Positions 45,115 to 52,767 of a DNA stretch of 64,000 nucleotides are shown in pieces. Within the stretch, counting starts at the first letter, position 1. Every line of letters begins with the position of its first letter. Location of the stretch: the NCBI RefSeq assembly GCF_016901135.1, contig NZ_JAFEVL010000010.1:62001-126000 (forward strand), written 5' to 3'. Both the position numbers and the translations under genes were made by a program. Under the pieces are notes generated by a model that did no database searches, had not been told where the DNA came from, and saw nothing but the letters and a program-made list of their open reading frames with translations. This DNA is from Martinezella lusitana. GTDB lineage: Bacteria > Pseudomonadota > Alphaproteobacteria > Rhizobiales > Rhizobiaceae.

Positions 45115-46331
45115 AGGAAACTCCTCCCATGCGGCCCTGCCGCAATGCCCAGATGTTTGGCTATCGTCTCGCCGATGTCGGCATAGGTCTGGCGGATGCC
45201 GATGGAGCGCGGGCGGATGCCCGGTGCATAGGCCATGATCGGCACGCGTTCACGCGTATGATCGGTGCCGCGCCAGGTCGGGTCGCAACCGTGATCGGCC
45301 GTCAGGACGACGAGATCGCCGGCCTTCAGCTTCTTGTAGATCTCCGGCAGCCGCGTGTCGAAGGCCTCGAGCGCTGCGGCGTAGCCCGGCACATCGCGGC
45401 GATGTCCGTAGACCATGTCGAAATCGACGAAATTGGTGAAAACCAGATCGCCGTCGGCCGCCTCGTCCATGGCCTTCAGCGTGGCATCCATCAATGCCAT
45501 ATTGCCATTGGCCTTGATGACTTTGGAAACGCCTTGATGGGCGAAGATATCACCGATCTTGCCCACCGCATGGACGGTGCGTTCGGCCTTGATGAGGCGG
45601 TCGAGCAGGGTCGGTTCCGGCGGCAGCACGGAGAAGTCGCGGCGATTTCCGGTCCGCTCGAACGTCGCTGCCGTCTCACCGATGAAGGGGCGGGCGATGA
45701 CGCGGCCGATATTGTAGGGATCGAGCAAGCCGCGCACGGTCTTGCAGAGGGTGATCAGCCGATCGAGCCCGAAATGCTGCTCATGCGCGGCGATCTGGAA
45801 GACGGAATCGGACGAGGTGTAGCAGATCGGCTTGCCGCTGCGGATGTGCTCTTCTCCGAGCCGGGCAATGATATCCGTGCCGGATGCATGACAATTGCCG
45901 AGAATGCCGGGCAGATCGGCCGCTTCGCAGATGGCGTTCACCAGCTCCGGCGGAAAGGCGTCACCCTCGACGGGAAAGTAACCCCAATCGAACATGACAG
46001 GCGTTCCGGCGATCTCCCAATGGCCTGACGGTGTGTCCTTGCCGCGCGAAACCTCGCTGGCACAGCCGTAGAGTCCGTAAAGCTTCTCAGGCTGCGGCAT
46101 TCCGGCGGGATAGCTGCCTGTCGCGGCCTTGGCGATCTCCAGCAGCCCGAAGGCGGACATGGTCGGCAATACCAACGGTCCCTGGCGCAAGCCTTCGCGG
46201 TCGGCAACACCGGCGGCGCAGAATTCGGCGATATGGCCGAGCGTGTCCGCACCCTCGTCACCATAGCTTGCCGCATCCGGGCCGCCGCCGACGCCGAAAG
46301 AGTCCAGAACGAAGAGAAAGGCGCGCGCCAT
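45111..46331 (-). CDS. deoB: phosphopentomutase
   Basis: Converts (deoxy)ribose 1-phosphate, made by the phosphorylases, to the 5-phosphate. The 406-residue alkaline-phosphatase-superfamily enzyme shows the metal ligand Asp10 in [28 protein letters not shown] with the nucleophile region, and [18 protein letters not shown] (in part) at the C-terminus. It heads an operon with add and probably upp. The promoter should be in 46332-46466. Confidence 0.95.
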   Translation of the reverse strand: MARAFLFVLDSFGVGGGPDAASYGDEGADTLGHIAEFCAAGVADREGLRQGPLVLPTMSAFGLLEIAKAATGSYPAGMPQPEKLYGLYGCASEVSRGKDTPSGHWEIAGTPVMFDWGYFPVEGDAFPPELVNAICEAADLPGILGNCHASGTDIIARLGEEHIRSGKPICYTSSDSVFQIAAHEQHFGLDRLITLCKTVRGLLDPYNIGRVIARPFIGETAATFERTGNRRDFSVLPPEPTLLDRLIKAERTVHAVGKIGDIFAHQGVSKVIKANGNMALMDATLKAMDEAADGDLVFTNFVDFDMVYGHRRDVPGYAAALEAFDTRLPEIYKKLKAGDLVVLTADHGCDPTWRGTDHTRERVPIMAYAPGIRPRSIGIRQTYADIGETIAKHLGIAAGPHGRSFL

Positions 46332-46466
46332 GGATCACCCGATAAAGATCATCGCCGCCCGGCAAGTTCCGCCGGGTGCATTGGACGTCACCCATATAAC
46401 GGAGGCAACGACTTGGCAATTTTCCGTTTCGGTGGGAAATGCCGAGCCTGGTCTTGATGATCGCAC

Positions 46467-47057
46467 TCAGCAGTCGCTGCAGCTGATCGACGTGCCGACA
46501 CGCTGGCGATAGTAATACTGCCGGCTTATGGTGATCTGGTTGGTGCCGCTCGGCAGGAAGTTGGCGCCGAAACTGATGAGCTGGTAAGGGATGGCAAGCT
46601 CGCTGCGGACAAGGAATGTGCTCGGCTGGTTCAGGTTGGTGGGGATCGTGGTCGCGGTTCCAGCCGAATAAGGCCGCGTCCCGTCCTGCGCCCAGGACCA
46701 AGCCACCGTCGCATTTCCTGCAGCGTCGATCGCAATGCCAGTAATCTTCAATGTCAGGCCGGTGGTCACGTAGGGCGCGAAAATAGCACTGGCCACGGAC
46801 GGCATGGTGGCGAGCACCGACTTCGTGATGGTCGACTGCTGCGAGACGATATCCGCGATCGAGCCGGCCGAGCGGCTGGCACGCTTCGAGAAGCTGAGGC
46901 CGACGGTAAGCTCGAAAGCACCGAGGTAGAGCATCAGCAGCACCGGGAAAAGAATGGCGAATTCGATTGCGCCGATGCCGCGCTGGTCGCGTGCAAAGCG
47001 CCGCAGGAGGCCGAAGGACGTGCCTTCCTTCTCAACTATGTTTGCTTGCCCGCTCAC
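46467..47057 (-). CDS. TadE-like pilus pseudopilin, second
   Basis: A 196-residue minor pilin-like protein. DQRGIGAIEFAILFPVLLMLYLGAFEL (about 24-50) is the TadE motif with Gly before the cleaved site and Glu after it; the remainder is a beta-rich ectodomain ending in a CSDC pair. It overlaps the preceding TadE gene by four bases. It is processed by the prepilin peptidase (CpaA) and needed for pilus assembly in other Tad systems; its exact role here is inferred. Confidence 0.88.
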   Translation of the reverse strand: MSGQANIVEKEGTSFGLLRRFARDQRGIGAIEFAILFPVLLMLYLGAFELTVGLSFSKRASRSAGSIADIVSQQSTITKSVLATMPSVASAIFAPYVTTGLTLKITGIAIDAAGNATVAWSWAQDGTRPYSAGTATTIPTNLNQPSTFLVRSELAIPYQLISFGANFLPSGTNQITISRQYYYRQRVGTSISCSDC

Positions 47058-47677
47058 GGATAGTTCTCATTCTGGAAAGCGGCTGTCGCGACGATGAGAT
47101 AGGTCGTCGGCATCGAGCCGTCGGATGGACGTATGTTGGTGAGATAGGGCCGCATCAGATCCGTCATGATCTGCCATCGATAGTAGGCGCGCACCATGTT
47201 CATGGATTTGGCGCCGCCAGGTGCGAATGCAAAGCCGGTGGTCTTGAGATCGGAATAGGGATCCGTCGACGATTGGCGCGGAACTGTCGTCGGCATGGCT
47301 GCGAAGCTGGTGTAGTTTTCAACATCGAGATAGAGGCTCGATGGCGTCGCCGCTTCCGATGACGAGCAAGTGATCAGCACCGAGATCTCATTGCAGAAGG
47401 CCTGGCGGAATTGCTGCTGAGTTGTATTGCTTGCGGTGATTTGCCCGGTTCTGATCTGGCGCGACAGGGTGTCGACGGCATTGGAAATGACCTGCTCGGC
47501 GGTGAAGGCGACGAAGGTCTCCAGGATCGCGAAGATGATCAGGAAATAGGGAATGGCGAGCAAAGCGAACTCGATGGCCGCAGTCCCGTCGCGAGAGCGT
47601 ACGAATTCGCGCAGACGGCCCTGGGCACGTCGCCGTGCTGGGCTCTTGTTTCCGAGAAGATCATCGTCTGGCATCAT
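47054..47677 (-). CDS. TadE-like pilus pseudopilin, first
   Basis: A 207-residue TadE-family protein with a basic N-terminus, then DGTAAIEFALLAIPYFLIIFAILETF (about 30-55), the processed type IVb-like hydrophobic segment, and a longer ectodomain with two nearby Cys (about 94-103). It differs from the second copy in the ectodomain, so the pair is not a recent duplication. Middle gene of a three-gene minus-strand operon that diverges from pilA. Confidence 0.88.
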   Translation of the reverse strand: MMPDDDLLGNKSPARRRAQGRLREFVRSRDGTAAIEFALLAIPYFLIIFAILETFVAFTAEQVISNAVDTLSRQIRTGQITASNTTQQQFRQAFCNEISVLITCSSSEAATPSSLYLDVENYTSFAAMPTTVPRQSSTDPYSDLKTTGFAFAPGGAKSMNMVRAYYRWQIMTDLMRPYLTNIRPSDGSMPTTYLIVATAAFQNENYP

Positions 47678-47832
47678 TGAATATCCGCGGCGATTTGCCT
47701 GCGGGTGAAACTAGAGATGCTTTCTTGATAATCCGTTTCTCTTCTCTCTTCATATTTAGAGGAAACCAGGATTATCGATTGGAAGGTAATTCTTATATAT
47801 TTCCTTCGAATATTTGCGCTAGCAAATACAGC
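47678..47832. other. AT-rich gap with a hairpin in the divergent pilus operon
   Basis: 155 bases between the N0-like gene and the first tadE. An inverted repeat GATAATCC (47727-47734) and GGATTATC (47769-47776), with further pairing of GTTTC and GAAAC inside, suggests an attenuator or a processed site. No gene is seen. Confidence 0.45.
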
Positions 47833-48255
47833 TTACTGGCCAGTTGGCGCGGCTGTCGCGGTATTGCTCTGCTGAGCGTGCTGTTCACAATTGGGCGTGC
47901 ACGACAGTACGGCGCGATCCGTCTGGCGAAAGACGCGCACCGTATTGCCTTCATCGATCGAGACCAGGATCTGTTCGTCCACGATCGCATTACCGTCAGC
48001 ATCGAGCAGGATGATATTCGTGGTGCCAAAATTGCGGCCGGTCAGCACGATAGTCTTCGGATCGGCGACAGTCGCATCGGCGACCTGGGAATTTCCGACG
48101 ATGACTTTGGCGACGGGGCGGTCAAGCTTCAATACGCGCGCGTGATCCATATAGACGCGCAGCATGCTTTCCCCAGCAGCGTGGGAAAGCTGCGGCGTCA
48201 TGCCGACCAGGGCGACGATGCCGGCAAGGAATGCGGTTTTGCCGCCGATTGGCAT
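47833..48255 (-). CDS. stand-alone pilus-formation N-terminal (CpaC-N-like) protein
   Basis: A 140-residue exported protein with a signal peptide (about 1-26, ending QLSHAA) and one domain that aligns with the N-terminal part of CpaC: RVLKLDRPVAKVIVGNSQVADATVADPKT and FGTTNIILLDADG match CpaC RTLRLG...ADAVT and VGQTNIFVFGADG. The secretin part is absent. The C-terminus has a CTPNC motif. It is first in the operon that diverges from pilA. It may work with the CpaC ring as a periplasmic partner; this is inference. Confidence 0.8.
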   Translation of the reverse strand: MPIGGKTAFLAGIVALVGMTPQLSHAAGESMLRVYMDHARVLKLDRPVAKVIVGNSQVADATVADPKTIVLTGRNFGTTNIILLDADGNAIVDEQILVSIDEGNTVRVFRQTDRAVLSCTPNCEQHAQQSNTATAAPTGQ

Positions 48256-48661
48256 GGCTTGGCCTCTTGGAATTTATGTCGAAAACGTCTGCAGGACAGA
48301 ATGGGAAAGAATGGTGAATGAACGATTAAGGGGCAGCCCGATCGCGTGATTATGACGCTAGTGTCCCTCATCGGACTTCCGTTCTTCGTTTTTCACGACA
48401 AATACGCGTCAATACGAGGCAAGTCACATATTAGTCTAATATACGCGCGCCTAATAATTTCTTTTAGCCTAAAAGTTTTCTTTAAAAATGCTTGGAAAGA
48501 CCTGAACTGGAGTTAACTATTCTATTTTCGCTTTGGTATTTACAATACATTAACCCACTTCTTTAAAGCGATGGAAACGGCGCGCGAATAGGGTTCAACT
48601 CATCCGATCAACGGCAAACAGTTGGCGGACGTGCTGTCAACAAAGTGAGTGGAGTAAATTA
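48256..48661. promoter_or_regulatory. pilA divergent control region
   Basis: A 406-base AT-rich region with no gene between the N0-like gene and pilA. It contains two 15-base palindromes (48428-48442 and 48461-48475). TTAA pairs exist near 48550-48566 (TTAA-N9-TTAA) but do not fit the CtrA spacing of N7. A promoter for pilA must lie here; no box can be named firmly. Confidence 0.55.
48428..48475. promoter_or_regulatory. twin TTAG-N-CTAA palindromes upstream of pilA
   Basis: ATATTAG-T-CTAATAT (48428-48442) and CTTTTAG-C-CTAAAAG (48461-48475) are both perfect 15-base palindromes with the shared core TTAG-N-CTAA. Centres are 33 bases apart, about three helix turns. They likely bind one dimeric regulator on one face of the DNA. 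Confidence 0.6.
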
Positions 48662-48853
48662 ATGTCCAAGCTTTTTTCGCGCTTCCTGAAGGATGAATCT
48701 GGTGCGACCGCAATTGAATACGGCCTGATCGCTGCTCTGATCTCGGTCGCCATCATTGCCGGCGCAACCACCCTGGGCAATACGCTCAGCACGACCTTCA
48801 ACAACATCTCTACCCAGATGAACAAGTCTGGCACCGGTGTTGGTACCAAGTAA
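48662..48853 (+). CDS. pilA: Flp/Fap-type major pilin
   Basis: The 63-residue pilin subunit of the Tad pilus. The prepilin segment is KDESGATAIEYGLIAALISVAIIAG (in part): cleavage after Gly14, then Glu19 at the +5 position and Tyr20, as needed for processing by CpaA. The C-terminus is short and Gly/Thr rich. GTGGAGTAAATTA precedes the ATG. A hairpin follows the gene, fitting higher pilin expression. It heads the plus-strand pilus genes. Confidence 0.95.
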   Translation: MSKLFSRFLKDESGATAIEYGLIAALISVAIIAGATTLGNTLSTTFNNISTQMNKSGTGVGTK

Positions 48854-48883
48854 GATATTTGCCTTAACGGCATAATATTTCCC

Positions 48884-48913
48884 GGAAGCCGCTCAATAAA
48901 ATGGGCGGTTTCC
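48884..48913 (+). terminator. hairpin between pilA and cpaA
   Basis: A 12-base stem with two G-U type pairs (48884-48895 and 48902-48913) and a 6-base loop. It has no strong T-run, so it may act as an mRNA end-stabiliser or partial terminator that raises pilA message over the rest. Confidence 0.55.
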
Positions 48914-48942
48914 GATATTTATATCTACAAAGGGGATATGGC

Positions 48943-49455
48943 ATGTTCGAAGCTGCGGCGTTACTTATATTTCCGCTCTGCATGTCGATCGCGGCAATCT
49001 CTGATCTGCTGACAATGACGATCCCAAATCGTGTATCCTTGGCGCTCGCGGTCTCCTTCTTGGTATTAGCGCCCGTTTTCGGACTGTCATTGACAGAAAT
49101 CGGCATGCACTTTGCCGGCGCCAGCGTTGTCTTTTTTGCCTGCTTCGCACTCTTTGCGTTGAATGTCATGGGCGGCGGCGACGCGAAGCTCTTGGCTGCT
49201 ACCGCGCTCTGGTTCGGTTTCGATTCTTCCCTGATGATATTTCTCGTCTATGTCGCGTTTATTGGCGGGGTAGTGACGGTTCTAATCGTTCTGCTCCGGT
49301 CGCAATCCAGCATTATTATGGCCATTGGCTTGCCCGTGCCGAATTCATTGATGGTCGCCAAGAAGATCCCTTACGGCATTGCCATCGCTATCGGCGGCAT
49401 CCTCGCCTTTCCCTCCTCGCCGCTCTTGATCGCAGCGACCCAAGGGGCGCTCTAA
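48943..49455 (+). CDS. cpaA: prepilin peptidase (A24 family, Tad type)
   Basis: Cleaves the leader of PilA and the TadE pseudopilins at the inner membrane. The 170-residue protein lacks the N-methylation domain of PilD. It keeps both catalytic aspartates: Asp21 (AAISDLLT) and Asp80 (GGGDAKLL). About six helices. ATG 48943 has AGGGG seven bases upstream; the in-frame 48901 ATG is within the hairpin. It follows pilA and precedes cpaB after a 164-base gap. Confidence 0.92.
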   Translation: MFEAAALLIFPLCMSIAAISDLLTMTIPNRVSLALAVSFLVLAPVFGLSLTEIGMHFAGASVVFFACFALFALNVMGGGDAKLLAATALWFGFDSSLMIFLVYVAFIGGVVTVLIVLLRSQSSIIMAIGLPVPNSLMVAKKIPYGIAIAIGGILAFPSSPLLIAATQGAL

Positions 49456-49514
49456 GCGGTCAATTGGCGAGTATAAATTAAATCATTATATGAATAAGTT
49501 CTAATTTAACTCAA

Positions 49515-49565
49515 GTAATTATGGTTAAGTAATGGTAGATGTAATACACCATTAACCATAATTAC
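49515..49565. promoter_or_regulatory. perfect 14-base inverted repeat upstream of cpaB
   Basis: GTAATTATGGTTAA (49515-49528) and TTAACCATAATTAC (49552-49565) pair exactly, with a 23-base loop that itself repeats TAATGGT/ACCATTA. It could be an operator for the cpaB-tadC genes or an RNA hairpin. It lies 54 bases before the cpaB start. Confidence 0.5.
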
Positions 49566-49619
49566 ACCAATTGCTGAGCATTCTGCGGGGCGAAGAATCC
49601 TATTCCCCAAGGAATGACC

Positions 49620-50432
49620 ATGAAACCCGCTCGGACAATAATACTCGCAGTGGCAGCCGTCGCGGCAGGGATGGCCGGCCTGCTGGCGATGCGTCTGGCT
49701 GGTTCGCACAATATCGTACCCCAGGTTGCGGCGGTGGTAGAAAAGGAAGCGACGATCAATGTGCTCGTTGCGAGCGCCAATCTGCCTGTCGGATCGCGCC
49801 TGAATGAGAAATCGGTCCATTGGATGGGCTGGCCGGAAAGCGGCCTTGTCAAGGGCCTCATCACCGAGAGCGAGCGGCCCGATGCGCTGAAGGACCTGAA
49901 CGGCGCGGTGGTCCGCCTGCCGATTTTCGAGGGTGAGCCGATCCGGGAAGAAAAGGTCGCTGATTCCAACAGCCACATCCTTTCCTCGTTGCTGCCTTCC
50001 GGCAAGCGGGCCGTTGCTACCGAGATTTCCGTCGCGACCGGTGCCGGCGGTTTCATTCTTCCGAATGACCGCGTTGACGTGATCATGGTTCGCAAGGGTG
50101 CGCAGCAGCAGCTCATAACCGAGACGGTGCTCAGCAACGTACGTGTTTTGGCTGTCGACCAGCAGATCGAGGAGAAGCAGGACGGCAGCAAGGCTGCGGT
50201 TGGTGCGACCGCGACGCTGGAACTGACGCCGGATCAGACGAAGGTTCTGGTTGTCGCGCACCAGATGGCCGATCGGCTGACGCTGGCATTGCGCTCCGTC
50301 GCCGACGCGCAGCAACCGGACACGACCGCCGCCGACTATCTGCTGGCCGGCGACAGCGGCAGCGGCCTTGTGCAAGTCATCAAGTCGGGAACGATCGTGA
50401 CCGATGGCCCAACCGGAATGAAACCACAATGA
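49620..50432 (+). CDS. cpaB: Flp pilus assembly protein CpaB
   Basis: A 270-residue inner-membrane/periplasmic protein of the RcpC/CpaB family. An N-terminal helix (about 5-25) is followed by an SAF-like domain (VLVASANLPVGSRLNEKSVHW, in part) and a second beta domain with GGFILPNDRVDVIMVRK. ATG 49620 was chosen over 49614 by Shine-Dalgarno spacing (AAGGA then six bases). It stabilises the CpaC secretin in other Tad systems. Overlaps the short cpaC start region. Confidence 0.92.
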   Translation: MKPARTIILAVAAVAAGMAGLLAMRLAGSHNIVPQVAAVVEKEATINVLVASANLPVGSRLNEKSVHWMGWPESGLVKGLITESERPDALKDLNGAVVRLPIFEGEPIREEKVADSNSHILSSLLPSGKRAVATEISVATGAGGFILPNDRVDVIMVRKGAQQQLITETVLSNVRVLAVDQQIEEKQDGSKAAVGATATLELTPDQTKVLVVAHQMADRLTLALRSVADAQQPDTTAADYLLAGDSGSGLVQVIKSGTIVTDGPTGMKPQ

Positions 50433-50446
50433 GAAGGGGCGGGATC

Positions 50447-51946
50447 ATGTTCAAGACCAACAAAAAAGCCAGCTCTCCTCTCGCTGCAATTCTCTCGTTT
50501 TCCGTCGCCTTTGCGGGTCTGCCTTTGGCTGATGTCCCGGCTTTCCTGCGCATGTCGGCCGCGCATGCAGATGGCTCTGACAGCATCGTCACTATCGCCG
50601 GCCTCGGCACGAAACGCACTTTGAGGCTCGGTCTCAACAAGGCGCTGGTCGTCGATCTGCCGGCCGACGCACATGACATCCTCGTTTCAGATCCGAAAAT
50701 GGCAGATGCCGTGACGCGCACGTCGCGTCGCATCTATCTCTTCGGCAAGACGGTCGGCCAGACCAACATCTTTGTCTTCGGTGCCGACGGCAAGGAAATC
50801 GTCAGTCTCGACCTCCAGATCGAGCGCGACATCGCCGGCCTGCAGGACAATATCAAACGTTTCATCCCGGACTCCGACATCGATGTCGAAATCGTTTCCG
50901 ACAATATCGTCCTGACGGGCACCGTGCGCACGCCGCAGGATGCATCGCGGGCGCAGCAGCTAGCGCAGGCTTTCCTGAAAGGCGGTGAAGCGACGACCCG
51001 CACGGAGACTGCGACAGGCACCGGTGGCGATAGCTCTGTCGCTCTCTTCGCCGAAGGGCGGCAAACCTCGCAGATCGTCAACATGTTGCAAATCGAGGGC
51101 GAGGATCAGGTCACGCTCAAGGTGACCGTCGCCGAGATCAAGCGCAGCGTTCTGAAGCAGATCGGCTTCGACAATCTCGTCAGCAATTCCTCTGGTCTGA
51201 CGGTGGCGCAGCTCGGCAATATTTCGCCCGACGCTACAGCGGCGGCTGGCGGCGGCGGTCTGGCCAGCCTGTTCAAAACTGCCGTCGGCAAGTACAATAT
51301 CAGCACCTATCTCAACGCGCTGGAGCAGGCGGGTGCCGTTCGTACACTGGCGGAGCCGACGCTGACGGCGATCTCCGGTCAGGCCGCGACCTTCACTTCG
51401 GGCGGTCAGACACTCTATTCCACGACGAACAAGGACGGGACCGTCACGATCACGCCCTTCACCTATGGTATCAGCCTGGCCTTCACGCCGGTGGTATTAT
51501 CTGCCGGACGCATCAGCCTGCACGTCCAGACGCAGGTGTCGAACCCGGTCGGCACGGCAAACACGGCAACGTACAATCAGCGCGCCGCCGATACTTCGGT
51601 CGAATTGCCGTCAGGCGGCTCGATAGCCCTTGCCGGTCTTTTGAGTGACAGCATCCAACAGACCACCAACGGCACGCCTGGCGCCTCGAAAATCCCGATC
51701 CTCGGTGCGCTGTTCCGACAGAAGAGCTTCCAGCGCGACGAAAGCGAGCTGGTCATTATTGCGACGCCCTATCTTGTGCGCCCGGTGGCCCGCAGTCAGC
51801 TTGCTCGTCCCGACGACAATTTCTCGCCGAGCAACGATGTCAGCGGCTTCTTCATGAACCGTGTCAACAAGATTTACGGCCGCAAGGATGCGCCGCCGGT
51901 CGCCGACGCCGATTTTCACGGCACCGTTGGCTTCATCTACAAATGA
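50447..51946 (+). CDS. cpaC: Flp pilus outer-membrane secretin CpaC
   Basis: Outer-membrane ring through which the pilus leaves. The 499-residue protein has a signal peptide, an N-terminal pilus-formation domain (about 55-130) and BON/N1-like domain, then the secretin core with VEIVSDNIVLTGTV and a conserved C-terminal SGGSIALAGLLSDSIQQT...LVIIATPYLVRPV. ATG 50447 has GGGGCGGG upstream; ATG 50429 (overlapping cpaB) is an alternative start. Works with CpaB and CpaD. Confidence 0.93.
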   Translation: MFKTNKKASSPLAAILSFSVAFAGLPLADVPAFLRMSAAHADGSDSIVTIAGLGTKRTLRLGLNKALVVDLPADAHDILVSDPKMADAVTRTSRRIYLFGKTVGQTNIFVFGADGKEIVSLDLQIERDIAGLQDNIKRFIPDSDIDVEIVSDNIVLTGTVRTPQDASRAQQLAQAFLKGGEATTRTETATGTGGDSSVALFAEGRQTSQIVNMLQIEGEDQVTLKVTVAEIKRSVLKQIGFDNLVSNSSGLTVAQLGNISPDATAAAGGGGLASLFKTAVGKYNISTYLNALEQAGAVRTLAEPTLTAISGQAATFTSGGQTLYSTTNKDGTVTITPFTYGISLAFTPVVLSAGRISLHVQTQVSNPVGTANTATYNQRAADTSVELPSGGSIALAGLLSDSIQQTTNGTPGASKIPILGALFRQKSFQRDESELVIIATPYLVRPVARSQLARPDDNFSPSNDVSGFFMNRVNKIYGRKDAPPVADADFHGTVGFIYK

Positions 51947-51959
51947 GGGGACACGGAGC

Positions 51960-52736
51960 ATGACGCGCACCTTTTCAACCGGATCAACGAGAGATCAGAA
52001 GATGGCCAGTCTCGACCGTAACGCGCCCCGCACCGGCCGGCCCCGTTTCTCCACGCTGGCCTTGATTGTGCCGACCTTGATCCTGACCGCCGCCGCCATC
52101 AGCGGCTGTGCCGATTCAAGGGATCGCATGACGACCAGCGCCATCAATGACGATTATCGTCAGCGCCACCCGATCGTGTTGACGGAGAAGGAACACAATG
52201 TCGACATACCCGTCGCCGCCAGCGATCGCCACCTGACCACGGGCATGCGCGACACCGTCCGCGGCTTCGTTCAGGATTACAGGGCGCATGCGAGCGGCAC
52301 GGTCGAAATCCTGTCACCAAGGCAGTCGGTGAACGCTTTGGCCGCATCGGCGCTGCGCCGACAGATCCGCGGGGAACTGGTGGCCAACGGCATACCGTCG
52401 GGGCGCATCGTCGACACCTATTATCCAGCCGGTGGTCCTGATGACGCAGCTCCGATCCGTCTGCGCTTCGCCGCGACGACCGCAGCCACCAACGCTTGCG
52501 GCCAATGGCCCGACGATCTCTCGGACAACGCCTTCGACAACCAGAATTATTACAATTTCGGCTGCGCGACCCAGCAGAACCTGGCGGCGCAGGTCGCCAG
52601 CCCGACGGATCTGATCTCGCCGCGCGCCACGACGCCGATCGATACCGATCAGCGCGGCAAGATAATCGACAATTATCGCAGCGGCTCGGTCGCGACCAGT
52701 ACGGCAACGCTCGGCGGGTTCAGTTCTGGAAATTGA
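51960..52736 (+). CDS. cpaD: Flp pilus assembly lipoprotein CpaD
   Basis: A 258-residue lipoprotein. The signal ends with the lipobox AISGC (about 46-50), so the mature protein should be anchored at Cys50 in the outer membrane. The body contains the CpaD motif YRQRHPIVLTEKEHNVDIPV (about 66-85) and NFGCATQQNLAAQVA (in part). ATG 51960 has GAGGGG nine bases upstream; the frame opens earlier inside cpaC. It helps the secretin. Confidence 0.9.
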   Translation: MTRTFSTGSTRDQKMASLDRNAPRTGRPRFSTLALIVPTLILTAAAISGCADSRDRMTTSAINDDYRQRHPIVLTEKEHNVDIPVAASDRHLTTGMRDTVRGFVQDYRAHASGTVEILSPRQSVNALAASALRRQIRGELVANGIPSGRIVDTYYPAGGPDDAAPIRLRFAATTAATNACGQWPDDLSDNAFDNQNYYNFGCATQQNLAAQVASPTDLISPRATTPIDTDQRGKIIDNYRSGSVATSTATLGGFSSGN

Positions 52737-52767
52737 GAGCAAGCGGTCGGCAGAACAGGATAAAGTG

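Noticed and set aside
48550..48566. CtrA-like TTAA pair before pilA
   Set aside because: Spacing is N9, not the N7 of the CtrA consensus.
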